DNA from: a virus
DNA length: 24,392 bases
Direction: 5' to 3' (one strand)
Virus record (IMG/VR): IMGVR_UViG_3300031722_000166
Span: 1-24,392 of that record
The notes beneath the pieces were generated by a model. That model had not been told where the DNA came from and ran no database searches. It saw only the letters and a program-made list of their open reading frames with translations. This document shows positions 9,715-15,993 of this stretch, one piece after another. Position 1 is the first letter of the stretch, and every line of letters begins with the position of its first letter. A program made the translations under genes and the position numbers.

Positions 9715-9726
9715 CTACGCGCACCC
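9715..9726 (-). promoter_or_regulatory. Recurrent 12-base element, copy 2 (upstream of ejection genes)
   Basis: On the minus strand this reads GGGTGCGCGTAG, one base after the TAA stop of the gp12-like gene and 54 bases before the ATG of the small internal virion gene. It lies in the only real gap between the tail tube and ejection genes. It could give the three ejection genes their own promoter; this is inferred from recurrence and placement. Confidence 0.55.
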
Positions 9727-9727
9727 G

Positions 9728-11770
9728 TTACGCCAGCGCGACTTCGGCAGTAAGCGAAACGAGCGTCAAGGGCAGCGGGTCTGATTGCCTGACAAATAGT
9801 TGTCCGCTGGCGCCCCAAGACGGCGCCAGATCGATTTCTATCTCGTCGGTCTTCAAGGCGGGAGGCGCGCCGTAATTCTCGGTCGTGCGCTGTTTGGCCT
9901 CGGTCAGGTGCGCCGCATCGGGTCCGGCGAAGATTCCCGATGATTTGAAGACGCGCAGCCAGAGCTTATTGACATTCTTCATGTGGCCCTGTGCAAAGCT
10001 GCCGTCGCGCAACTGCATCGACACGGGCAGCGTCTGCACATCTGCCTCGATCGGCAGGCCGACATGCGCGATGCTCGCCTCTTGGTCGAGCGTGATCTGC
10101 CCGCCGGTTACGACGCGCGGCGGATGCACAGCACCATCAGCCAGGATGCTTACCGTCTTTCCCTCGAGGTGCGACAGGCCGGAGATAGTCATCGTCGGCG
10201 CGCCGTTGTACGTCAGGCCGCAATCGACAAAGAAGGCGTCGGCAGGATTGACGAACTGGCGCGAGTGCTGCCGCTCGATGTATCGCTTGCTCGCACCGTT
10301 TATCGTGCGCTGGATGACGGCATACAGCACATCCTCAGCGCCTTCTGCGACAACAGTGCAGGACTCGAAAACCCCTGCGGTGTCGTGTTGGTGCCAGGCG
10401 CCGATTTGCTGCTCTGGCACGTAGGTTATGCCGAGCAGCTTGCCGCTCGTGCTAACGAACCATGCGAGCGGTGTCGGCGCCTTGGCGTAGCACATGTCGG
10501 CGATGTCGTAGGTATCGAAAAGGTGCGAGGCGCGCAGCGAAAGGTCGCCCGTCACGAAGCCGTTCGCCTGCCAGTTATAGGCCAATTCACGAACATGGCC
10601 GCCGCGCGCCGAGCCATAGAGCAGCGTGTTGTTGACAATTATCGGCTGCACGTTGCTCGCGCCAATATACGATTGTGGCTTGACTGAGATCGTGCTCGGG
10701 GTTATTGCGTCGCTGTTGATCGATGTGACGCGCCACTCGGCAGCGCTCGTCAGGATCAGCAATTGCGACAGCGGCACGATATGGCGAATCGTGTTCGCCT
10801 CGCGCGCAGCGACGCGGAAGCTGATGCGGTCATCGTCACGGATAGGCAGCGAGTAGGACATCGATGATTCGGTGCCGCTGCGCGTTGCCCAAAAGTTGGC
10901 CGGCTTATTTAGGGTGCCGGCGAAGGTGCGGCGCTGCTCGAAGTAAGAAACTGCCGCTGGGTAATCCCCCGCAGCGGCGAAGACGGTTTCGTAGATCGGC
11001 GGCACTTTCGACAGATCCGGTTCGATGTTGTCGTCCTTGATAGACAAACCGCTCGTCTGCCCGATATAGCCGTAAAGCCCCCCTTGCAGTTTATAGACGC
11101 TGTAGCGCACGGCACCGGTCACAGCGGCCCAGGCGATTGTGTTGTAATTGCCCGTCGTGAAAACATTGCCCGTGCAGGTCGCTGCTGCTGACGCCGCAGA
11201 TTCGGATACTTCGTCCGAAGCGATTGAAGTAACGACATAGGAATAGGCAAGCGTGCCGGCGCCGGTGGGGGTCGCAGTCGGCGCCGTCGGTGCAGCAATC
11301 GGGGATGCAAACGAAACCGTCGTCAGCGTCCAATTCGTCGCCCCGATCCGGCGCAACTCGCGCGGCGCATAGCTCGGGTGCGTAAGCGTCAGCACGTCGG
11401 CCGACTGCACGTAGTGGATGTCAAACAGATCCGCTTCGGCATAGGGATTGGTGATCTCGTATGGCACGCCCCCACTGAGCAGTGTTGCGCCCAGCGTGTG
11501 AAAACGAATATATCCAGCGCCGAGTTCGATTACCATTGTTTGCGTCGTCGAATAGGTGAAGGGGATCAGGCGCGTTTTCTTTGTCGAATCCTTGACCTCG
11601 CGTACGAACTCAAACCCTGCGCGATTCTCTGCAGGGCCTTGCGGCGTCGGGATGAAGTTGCGACATAGCGCGAGGCCGCTTTGGTACTTGGCATCGTCAA
11701 AGCGCCCGAACATAAGCGGCGAGACTTCTCCCCCGCCAAAAGACTTTTGCGGCAGCTTGACGTTTGCCAT
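9728..11770 (-). CDS. Tail tubular protein B-like (T7 gp12-like) tail protein
   Basis: The protein has 680 residues. The N-terminus, MANVKLPQKSFGGGEVSPLMFGRFDDAKY, followed by GLALCRNFIPTPQGPAENRAGF and then IPFTYSTTQTMVIELGAGYIRF, is the common start of the large podovirus nozzle or tail tubular B protein family. An Ig/fibronectin-like insertion with APTAPTATPTG and YSVYKLQGG lies at about 170-250. The remainder is beta-rich and includes ERQHSRQF. This protein forms the distal tube of the short tail through which DNA leaves. Its ATG overlaps the stop of the adaptor gene by one base (TGATG), so the two are probably translated together, as expected for adjacent rings of the same tail. Family assignment is confident; the insertion is a by-eye call. 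Confidence 0.9.
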   Translation of the reverse strand: MANVKLPQKSFGGGEVSPLMFGRFDDAKYQSGLALCRNFIPTPQGPAENRAGFEFVREVKDSTKKTRLIPFTYSTTQTMVIELGAGYIRFHTLGATLLSGGVPYEITNPYAEADLFDIHYVQSADVLTLTHPSYAPRELRRIGATNWTLTTVSFASPIAAPTAPTATPTGAGTLAYSYVVTSIASDEVSESAASAAATCTGNVFTTGNYNTIAWAAVTGAVRYSVYKLQGGLYGYIGQTSGLSIKDDNIEPDLSKVPPIYETVFAAAGDYPAAVSYFEQRRTFAGTLNKPANFWATRSGTESSMSYSLPIRDDDRISFRVAAREANTIRHIVPLSQLLILTSAAEWRVTSINSDAITPSTISVKPQSYIGASNVQPIIVNNTLLYGSARGGHVRELAYNWQANGFVTGDLSLRASHLFDTYDIADMCYAKAPTPLAWFVSTSGKLLGITYVPEQQIGAWHQHDTAGVFESCTVVAEGAEDVLYAVIQRTINGASKRYIERQHSRQFVNPADAFFVDCGLTYNGAPTMTISGLSHLEGKTVSILADGAVHPPRVVTGGQITLDQEASIAHVGLPIEADVQTLPVSMQLRDGSFAQGHMKNVNKLWLRVFKSSGIFAGPDAAHLTEAKQRTTENYGAPPALKTDEIEIDLAPSWGASGQLFVRQSDPLPLTLVSLTAEVALA

Positions 11771-12372
11771 CAGCGCCCCCCGATCCAGCCAGGTGTGTGA
11801 TCAGGCCGCACCTTGCGCTGGTTGGCGTCCGATGTGCTGGCCTTGCCAAAGACAATGAGGAACATCTGATAGCATGACTTCGCCATTGCCGCGCCGGCGT
11901 CGCCTTTATAAATCGGCCCGGCGAGGTAGGACGCCAGCAGCCAGGATAGGGCTTCGAGCGCCAGCGGCGACCAGCGTGTTAGATCAGTGACAAGCATGAT
12001 GAAGCGCGCGACGGCAGTTTCCTGATCAGTCAGAATGATGTTCGACGTATCGCCCGCCTCGATCTCATAGGGCTGGGTCTCGTCGTCGCTGTTTGCGCCG
12101 TAGGGTAGAACAGCCAGCATCTTGAGCGATCCGGCCGGTGCGGCATACGCGAACTCCCAGCCGAACGAATCCTCGGCCGTCGCGGCGAGCGCCTTGCGCT
12201 TTGTCGCGAAGCCCCACGCGTGCATTTCGAGCAGGACGTTGCGCGCGACGCTATAAAAGCGGGCGCAATGCTCAGCCTGCGCCGACCCTTCGGGCGGGTC
12301 TATACTCGCGACGGTTGCGCTGTCCCCGAGGTGGGCGAGCGCAAGATTGCAAATGTCGACTTCGGATGCCAT
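11770..12372 (-). CDS. Head-tail adaptor / tail tubular protein A-like (T7 gp11-like)
   Basis: The protein has 200 residues. It begins MASEVDICNLALAHLGDS, the characteristic opening of podovirus adaptor proteins. It continues with AEHCARFYSVARNVLLEMHAWGFATKRKAL, aromatic strands around WEFAYAAP, and a helical C-terminal half containing ALEALSWLLASYLAGPI. The adaptor ring binds below the portal and carries the tail tube. The ATG at 12372 has AAGGGG five bases upstream. The gene begins 14 bases after the T-tract of an intrinsic terminator, so its transcription depends on read-through or on a start not recognised here. It overlaps the gp12-like gene by one base. Confidence 0.92.
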   Translation of the reverse strand: MASEVDICNLALAHLGDSATVASIDPPEGSAQAEHCARFYSVARNVLLEMHAWGFATKRKALAATAEDSFGWEFAYAAPAGSLKMLAVLPYGANSDDETQPYEIEAGDTSNIILTDQETAVARFIMLVTDLTRWSPLALEALSWLLASYLAGPIYKGDAGAAMAKSCYQMFLIVFGKASTSDANQRKVRPDHTPGWIGGR

Positions 12373-12385
12373 GGCGACCCCTTAG

Positions 12386-12410
12386 AAAAACGGGGGCGCA
12401 AAGGCCCCCG
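12386..12410 (-). terminator. Intrinsic terminator between capsid and tail blocks
   Basis: On the minus strand CGGGGGC, a 6-base loop and GCCCCCG form a perfect 7-bp GC stem followed by TTTTT. It lies 24 bases after the stop of the 60-residue gene and 14 bases before the adaptor ATG. It probably cuts transcription of tail genes relative to capsid genes. No copy of the recurrent 12-base element is present between it and the adaptor gene. Confidence 0.88.
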
Positions 12411-12434
12411 CGATTGCAGCAACGGCGTGCAGCC

Positions 12435-12617
12435 TTAAACGATGGGTTCGTCTTTCTCTTTCTCTTTCTTCGGCTTGACCTCGATCAGGTCGTCGCTCAG
12501 GCGCATAGGTTTGCCACCAGGACCGGGCGGAAAAGTCGTCTCGAATTCCGTGTCGGCTTCAACCGTACGGCATTCGTGCGAAAGCCAGCGCTTCGTCTTC
12601 GTGAAATATTTCGGCAT
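12435..12617 (-). CDS. Small charged phage protein (60 aa), function unknown
   Basis: The protein has 60 residues and begins MPKYFTKTKRWLSHECRTVEADTEFETTFPP. A Pro/Gly turn (PPGPGGKP) and an acidic/basic tail with a KPKKEKEKDE run follow. The tail is encoded by three copies of the hexamer TCTTTC on the plus strand (12451-12468). The start has a strong AAGGAG with 7-base spacing and the gene sits 11 bases after the cement protein gene, so I judge it real despite its size. It is the last gene before a terminator and belongs to the capsid block by position. Small proteins of this shape occur at this locus in related podoviruses, but I do not recognise a function. A minor head or head-tail joining role is possible. 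Confidence 0.75.
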   Translation of the reverse strand: MPKYFTKTKRWLSHECRTVEADTEFETTFPPGPGGKPMRLSDDLIEVKPKKEKEKDEPIV

Positions 12618-12628
12618 GCTGTTGCTCC

Positions 12629-13081
12629 TTAAGCGACGGTGAAGCCAGACGGGTAGTTCTTACCGACATGAACGTCGGAGTCGACAATCGCGACGCTGAA
12701 TTTGCCAGCGGTGAGCGGGCCCGTTGCGACCGTAAATTGCAAGCCGAGGTAGCGCTGGCCAATAGGCTGCGCCAACAGTACCGCTGCCGGAATTGGGACA
12801 ACAATTGGCTTGCGGCCAATCGTCAGTTCCGTCTTGGCGAGCGGTTCAGTCGCACCGATAACCGTTGGCGTGCCGAGGTTGGCCGCTGCGGAGCTGATCA
12901 CCTGAAAGTCAACGGTGGCGGCGCCAGCGGCGGTCGCCGCTTCGTCGACAGTGATGGCAACGAGCAGATCCTTACCGGCGCCTATATCGCGAGCCTGCGA
13001 TAGATCGAGCGTGTTGGTGGAAACCGCCGTGGTGGTGACGGCTTGCGCCGTAGCGAGTTGCAAGAGTGCATCGGTCATCAT
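12629..13081 (-). CDS. Capsid cement protein, Bbp16-like
   Basis: The protein has 150 residues, beginning MMTDALLQLATAQAVTTTAVS and continuing with TLDLSQARDIGAGKDLLVAITVDEA, VDFQVISSAA, IPAAVLLAQPIGQRYLGLQF and a DVHVGKNYPSGF-type ending. It is beta-rich and lacks charge clusters. This matches the Bbp16 family of phage BPP-1, whose product was shown by cryo-EM to be a jellyroll cement protein on the outside of the capsid. The gene lies directly downstream of the major capsid gene, as in BPP-1. AAGGAA precedes the first of two adjacent ATG codons by 9 bases, so the first ATG is used here. Family assignment is by eye and fairly secure. Confidence 0.87.
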   Translation of the reverse strand: MMTDALLQLATAQAVTTTAVSTNTLDLSQARDIGAGKDLLVAITVDEAATAAGAATVDFQVISSAAANLGTPTVIGATEPLAKTELTIGRKPIVVPIPAAVLLAQPIGQRYLGLQFTVATGPLTAGKFSVAIVDSDVHVGKNYPSGFTVA

Positions 13082-13101
13082 GATTGATGGTTCCTTTCGA
13101 A

Positions 13102-14121
13102 TTAGGACACAAGGGTTTCAGCGATGCCGAGCTGATCGACGCCGCGTACGGGGATGCCCATGAACTCGAGCTGCTTGATGTTCTGGCCGAATTGCGTGAG
13201 CGCATCCTTGATGCCAAGGGCGCTCGAGGACTTTTCCAGCGCCTGGATCATCAAGCCCTCCTGGATAGAGCGGTTTGTGTAAAACGCGGCACGGCCCATG
13301 CGGAAGTTCGGAACACGAGCAATGGCGCGCATCATCAACTTGATCAGGTTGGTCGCCGCAGTGGGGGCCTGCGTACCGGTGACGCCGATCCAGTCGCTGA
13401 TGTCGACGTTCGCGATACGGACCACGTAGCGCCAGTCCTTGACTACCAGGCCGCCGTCCCACTGAAACAGCGAACGCGCAGCTTGGTAGTAGTTGCCATT
13501 CGCATCTTGTACGGACTCTTCGCCAAGATCGCGCGTCGAGAGGCCGGCCTTTGACCCTTTCGGGAACGGGCAGAAGACGGTCTGTTCGCCCCACACAACT
13601 AGATAAACGGAGGCATTGTCCGAACTCGCGCCGCCAGCGAGAATGACGTTGCCTCCGTTACCGGCCGTGGTCGAGCTGTAGCGCGTAGCGAGGCCCGAGA
13701 AGGTCTTGAGATCGGTGCCGACATTGCCATTGAAGATCTTGCCCGTCATTTCTTGGCCCATGGCCTCAATAAACGGAGTTTCTTCCGAGAGGCGGAAAGC
13801 CGCTGAATTGCCATTAAGCTGCAGCAGCTTGGCGTCAATGTGCGAGCGCGCTTCGAGCATCGCGCACGGCTCGGTGACTTGTGCCGTGGTGCTCTTACTG
13901 CCCGGTACGCCGGCATTGTATTGGCGCCAATAAACGGCTGGCAGACCCGTTCGGATCGTTACGACGTGACTCGTGGTTTGGTTTGCTTCGACGCAAACAA
14001 TATCTTCGAGAACGTCGTTTTGCTGAGAGAGCAATTCGGCAATCGGGTCGATCTTGCCATCGGGCGAGAGGCGCTTGCTGTAGTCAGCGAGGGTGAGCTG
14101 GCCTGCATTTAAAGTTGCCAT
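13102..14121 (-). CDS. Major capsid protein (BPP-1 / N4-gp56-like)
   Basis: The protein has 339 residues. It begins MATLNAGQLTLADYSKRLSPDGKI and contains IDPIAELLSQQNDVLEDIVCVEAN, RTGLPAVYWRQYNAGVPGSKS, SRSHID-like and ETPFIEAMGQEMTGKIFNG stretches, with an aspartate/asparagine-rich C-terminal part. These are hallmarks of the BPP-1-type major capsid protein, which has a rearranged HK97 fold. The ATG is preceded by AAAGGAG with 7-base spacing, one of the strongest ribosome binding sites in the window, as expected for the most abundant virion protein. Scaffold lies directly upstream and cement protein directly downstream. No prohead protease gene is evident nearby. Confidence 0.95.
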   Translation of the reverse strand: MATLNAGQLTLADYSKRLSPDGKIDPIAELLSQQNDVLEDIVCVEANQTTSHVVTIRTGLPAVYWRQYNAGVPGSKSTTAQVTEPCAMLEARSHIDAKLLQLNGNSAAFRLSEETPFIEAMGQEMTGKIFNGNVGTDLKTFSGLATRYSSTTAGNGGNVILAGGASSDNASVYLVVWGEQTVFCPFPKGSKAGLSTRDLGEESVQDANGNYYQAARSLFQWDGGLVVKDWRYVVRIANVDISDWIGVTGTQAPTAATNLIKLMMRAIARVPNFRMGRAAFYTNRSIQEGLMIQALEKSSSALGIKDALTQFGQNIKQLEFMGIPVRGVDQLGIAETLVS

Positions 14122-14133
14122 GGTGGTGCTCCT

Positions 14134-14760
14134 TTACGGATTCATATTTGGGTACATACGTTGCGCCACGGTCGGCGGAGTTGCCCCGCTGGCAGTGCGC
14201 CCGGGCGTGAAGCTGTCTTCACTGATTGCTTTGCCGGCCCGGTAGAACATCCGAATGACTTCGGGATGATTGCCAAGGCCGGTTTGGTCGAGCAGCGCCC
14301 GCAGTTCAGGAGACGCGAATGCATCACGGGCTTTGAAAGCGACGGCAAGGTTTTCCTGCAGCTTGTCGCCGCCGAATTCTTTGTCCGTCTTAGAGTCGCT
14401 CTCCCATTGCGCCGTCGCTTGCGCAACCACTTCGGCTTGATGCGCGGCAATTGCCGGTTGCATCTTGTCGAGGAGTTTTTGCGCTTTGTCCTGCGGTAGA
14501 TCCAGCTCTTTCGCCACTTCGGAATAGGCGCCCACGACTGATGCGTCGAGCGTTACCCCTTCGGGTGCGACGAACTCGTACTTCTCAGGCGCGCCTGTTG
14601 GGGCCGCCGTGGTTTCGGTGCTTGTCGTATCCGCAGCGATTTCAGTGCTGGTTGCTGCAGTTTGGCTGGCCGTATCCGCAGCAGTAGCGGTCGTGCTTGC
14701 CGTGGTCGACGTGGCGCTGTCAGTGGTATTGGTCGCGTCAGTCTGGTTTTCGGTTGTCAT
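14134..14760 (-). CDS. Capsid scaffolding protein
   Basis: The protein has 208 residues. Residues 1 to about 55 are almost entirely Thr, Ser, Ala and Asp (TTENQTDATNTTDSATSTT and similar). Residues 60-208 are helical and acidic, including KYEFVAPEGVTLDASVV and an EVAKELDLPQDKAQKLLDKM segment. Acidic, helical proteins immediately upstream of the capsid gene are scaffolds that guide procapsid assembly and then leave. No serine protease motif is visible, so a fused protease is unlikely. The start overlaps the Bbp19-like gene by 23 bases and has AGAGG upstream. The low-complexity N-terminus is unusual in its length and Thr content. Confidence 0.87.
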   Translation of the reverse strand: MTTENQTDATNTTDSATSTTASTTATAADTASQTAATSTEIAADTTSTETTAAPTGAPEKYEFVAPEGVTLDASVVGAYSEVAKELDLPQDKAQKLLDKMQPAIAAHQAEVVAQATAQWESDSKTDKEFGGDKLQENLAVAFKARDAFASPELRALLDQTGLGNHPEVIRMFYRAGKAISEDSFTPGRTASGATPPTVAQRMYPNMNP

Positions 14761-15064
14761 GTAGCGCCTCTTTGAGCATCACGGAATACAACTCAGGGCA
14801 GAGCGTGTGGATCTTTTCCAGAGTCTTGAACCCTTCGGTCTTTTGCCCGTCCGCGAACGCCATGCTCATCGCGTTGGTGTTGAACGAAGGATGAAAAACC
14901 CGGGCGCGCTCCAGAAGACGCCAAACAATGCGGCGCCCCCGCTTACTGCCCATGAGCCACTTGAAATCCGACTCGTCGGTATCGCGAGCGAGCTTCTGGC
15001 GCTGCGCTGTTTCTGCACGCACTTGCTCTTGGCTCGTCAGATCGTCGGTGTCGTTCGTGTTCAT
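14738..15064 (-). CDS. Bbp19-like phage protein
   Basis: The protein has 108 residues. After a charged N-terminus (1-32) comes DFKWLMGSKRGRRIVWRLLERARVF, then FNTNAMSMAFADGQKTEGFKTLEKIH and CPELYSVMLKEAL, the conserved core of the family named after BPP-1 gene Bbp19. The molecular role is not established; position upstream of scaffold and capsid suggests a part in head assembly. The start region is odd. No Shine-Dalgarno sequence is visible, and a 7-bp hairpin ends one base-step before the ATG. The first 40 bases of leader closely match the leader of the acetyltransferase gene 3.8 kb away. A strong terminator lies just upstream, so this gene must begin a new transcript or depend on read-through. 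Confidence 0.87.
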   Translation of the reverse strand: MNTNDTDDLTSQEQVRAETAQRQKLARDTDESDFKWLMGSKRGRRIVWRLLERARVFHPSFNTNAMSMAFADGQKTEGFKTLEKIHTLCPELYSVMLKEALHDNRKPD

Positions 15065-15083
15065 GCCCGCAATCTATGCGGGC
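15065..15083 (-). promoter_or_regulatory. Hairpin abutting the Bbp19-like start codon
   Basis: On the minus strand GCCCGCA, loop TAGAT and TGCGGGC form a perfect 7-bp stem whose last base directly precedes the ATG at 15064. It occupies the place where a ribosome binding site should be. A 23-base block covering most of it and the first codons (15059-15081) is repeated exactly at 18906-18928 before the acetyltransferase gene. Translational control is inferred. Confidence 0.6.
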
Positions 15084-15092
15084 GCAAAACAG

Positions 15093-15104
15093 GTACGCGC
15101 ACCC
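15093..15104 (-). promoter_or_regulatory. Recurrent 12-base element, copy 3 (start of capsid block)
   Basis: On the minus strand this reads GGGTGCGCGTAC and starts 40 bases before the Bbp19-like ATG. It follows the T-tract of the terminator at 15106-15131 almost at once. A terminator followed by this element and then a gene start is the best positional argument that the element begins transcription. The inner bases GTGCGCGTAC form an imperfect dyad, so binding of a dimeric regulator is an alternative. Confidence 0.6.
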
Positions 15105-15105
15105 C

Positions 15106-15131
15106 AAAAGAAAAGCCGCCCGAAGGCGGCT
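15106..15131 (-). terminator. Intrinsic terminator after head decoration gene
   Basis: On the minus strand AGCCGCC, loop TTCG and GGCGGCT form a perfect 7-bp stem with a stable tetraloop, followed by TTTTCTTTT. It starts about 22 bases after the stop of the head decoration gene. It separates the portal block from the capsid block. Confidence 0.92.
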
Positions 15132-15152
15132 CACGCTGCGCTACTCTTGCGG

Positions 15153-15632
15153 CTAATTTACGACGTGGAAATCGAACGGCGTGATACCCGTTGCAGCGGC
15201 GTTACCAGTGACTGTAAAGGTGCCCGCGCCGGGGGTTACGCGTACCGATGTCAGTGTCGCGTCGCTGCCGCCAAGCTGCACGAAGACCGAACTCGCCGCC
15301 GTGACAAGTGAGTTCGTGACAACGACCGAAGCACCAGCTGCCGCGAACGCGGCGCGGCCGCGCATACCGTTGCTCGTACCGTTGCCAGGTGTGCCGCTGA
15401 TGTCGGTATTCAGCGACGATTGCAGGTTGGTCGTCTTAACCGTGCTCGGCGTCGTCGCGCCAATCGGCGTGCCGTTGATCGCACCGCCGGTGATCGCGAC
15501 AGCGCCGGCGTTATACGCGGATCCGCCGACAGGCAGCAGGTATTCCTTACCGTCTTTACCAAGCATTCCGACCAGGGCGCCACTCGCACGGTCGTAAAGC
15601 CCAGCGGCAGGCTGGATGTTGTAATCACTCAT
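15153..15632 (-). CDS. Head decoration / head fibre-like structural protein
   Basis: The protein has 159 residues. An open frame continues upstream to 15926, but ATG 15632 is chosen because it has AAAGGAG with 6-base spacing and because the upstream extension overlaps the staple-like gene in another frame. The N-terminus, MSDYNIQPAAGLYDRASGALVGM, with GKDGKEYLLPVGG, is a motif often seen at the base of phage head or tail fibres. A Gly/Ser/Thr-rich middle (GTPIGATTPSTVKTTNLQSS) is followed by a compact beta-rich domain (about 95-159) ending FDFHVVN. The layout of anchor, spacer and terminal domain suggests a protein displayed on the head surface. It is the last gene before the terminator. Function is inferred; a minor tail component is the main alternative. 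Confidence 0.7.
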   Translation of the reverse strand: MSDYNIQPAAGLYDRASGALVGMLGKDGKEYLLPVGGSAYNAGAVAITGGAINGTPIGATTPSTVKTTNLQSSLNTDISGTPGNGTSNGMRGRAAFAAAGASVVVTNSLVTAASSVFVQLGGSDATLTSVRVTPGAGTFTVTGNAAATGITPFDFHVVN

Positions 15633-15643
15633 GGTCTGCTCCT

Positions 15644-15979
15644 TTAGGGCTTCATCTTGCTGTTCGAATACATAGCTTGCAGGCGCGTCGCGCTTGTTGG
15701 CAGGTTTAAGTCGAGATCGGTAATCTGCAAACTGGCATTCGATTCGGTGCCGTCCTGCTCTTTGCGAATGCCAATGCTCGTGACCTCGGCTTGCGCCGTG
15801 ATCGTCAGGATCTGCCCGACGGTCAGACTGTCTGCGCTGATGCCGAGCTTCTGTAGATCCTCGTCGCAGAGGCTGATCTGCAAGCCGTATGGGTAGAGCG
15901 AGTCGTCGCAGCCAACTGCGCAACAATCCCCGTCCGCCTTCGTCTTGTCGGGCAAGCGCTTCATCGATACAAGTGCCAT
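15644..15979 (-). CDS. Capsid staple-like protein
   Basis: The protein has 111 residues from the chosen start. Two in-frame ATGs exist, at 15985 and 15979. AAAAAGGAG lies only one base before the first but 7 bases before the second, so the second is preferred. The sequence has MALVSMKRLPDK, a Cys-containing turn (CCAVGC), YPYGLQISLCDEDLQKLG, VGQILTITAQAEVTSIG and LQITDLDL. This pattern is shared by small podovirus proteins that databases label capsid staple protein, placed between portal and capsid genes. The N-terminal segment would thread onto the capsid, while the beta-rich part would sit outside; this is known for relatives and inferred here. It is 14 bases downstream of portal. Confidence 0.72.
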   Translation of the reverse strand: MALVSMKRLPDKTKADGDCCAVGCDDSLYPYGLQISLCDEDLQKLGISADSLTVGQILTITAQAEVTSIGIRKEQDGTESNASLQITDLDLNLPTSATRLQAMYSNSKMKP

Positions 15980-15993
15980 GGCCATGCTCCTTT

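Noticed and set aside
9983-10687. Plus-strand open frame of 234 codons opposite the gp12-like gene
   Set aside because: Antisense to a clear tail gene, low-complexity Arg/Ala-rich product, no start signal.
12451-12468. Three TCTTTC hexamers as a possible phase-variation tract
   Set aside because: Only three copies and a length that is a multiple of three, so copy change would not switch the gene. It simply encodes a Lys/Glu run.
15633-15926. Upstream extension of the head decoration gene frame
   Set aside because: It overlaps the staple-like gene in another frame and is Arg/His-rich. The internal ATG 15632 has a strong ribosome binding site.
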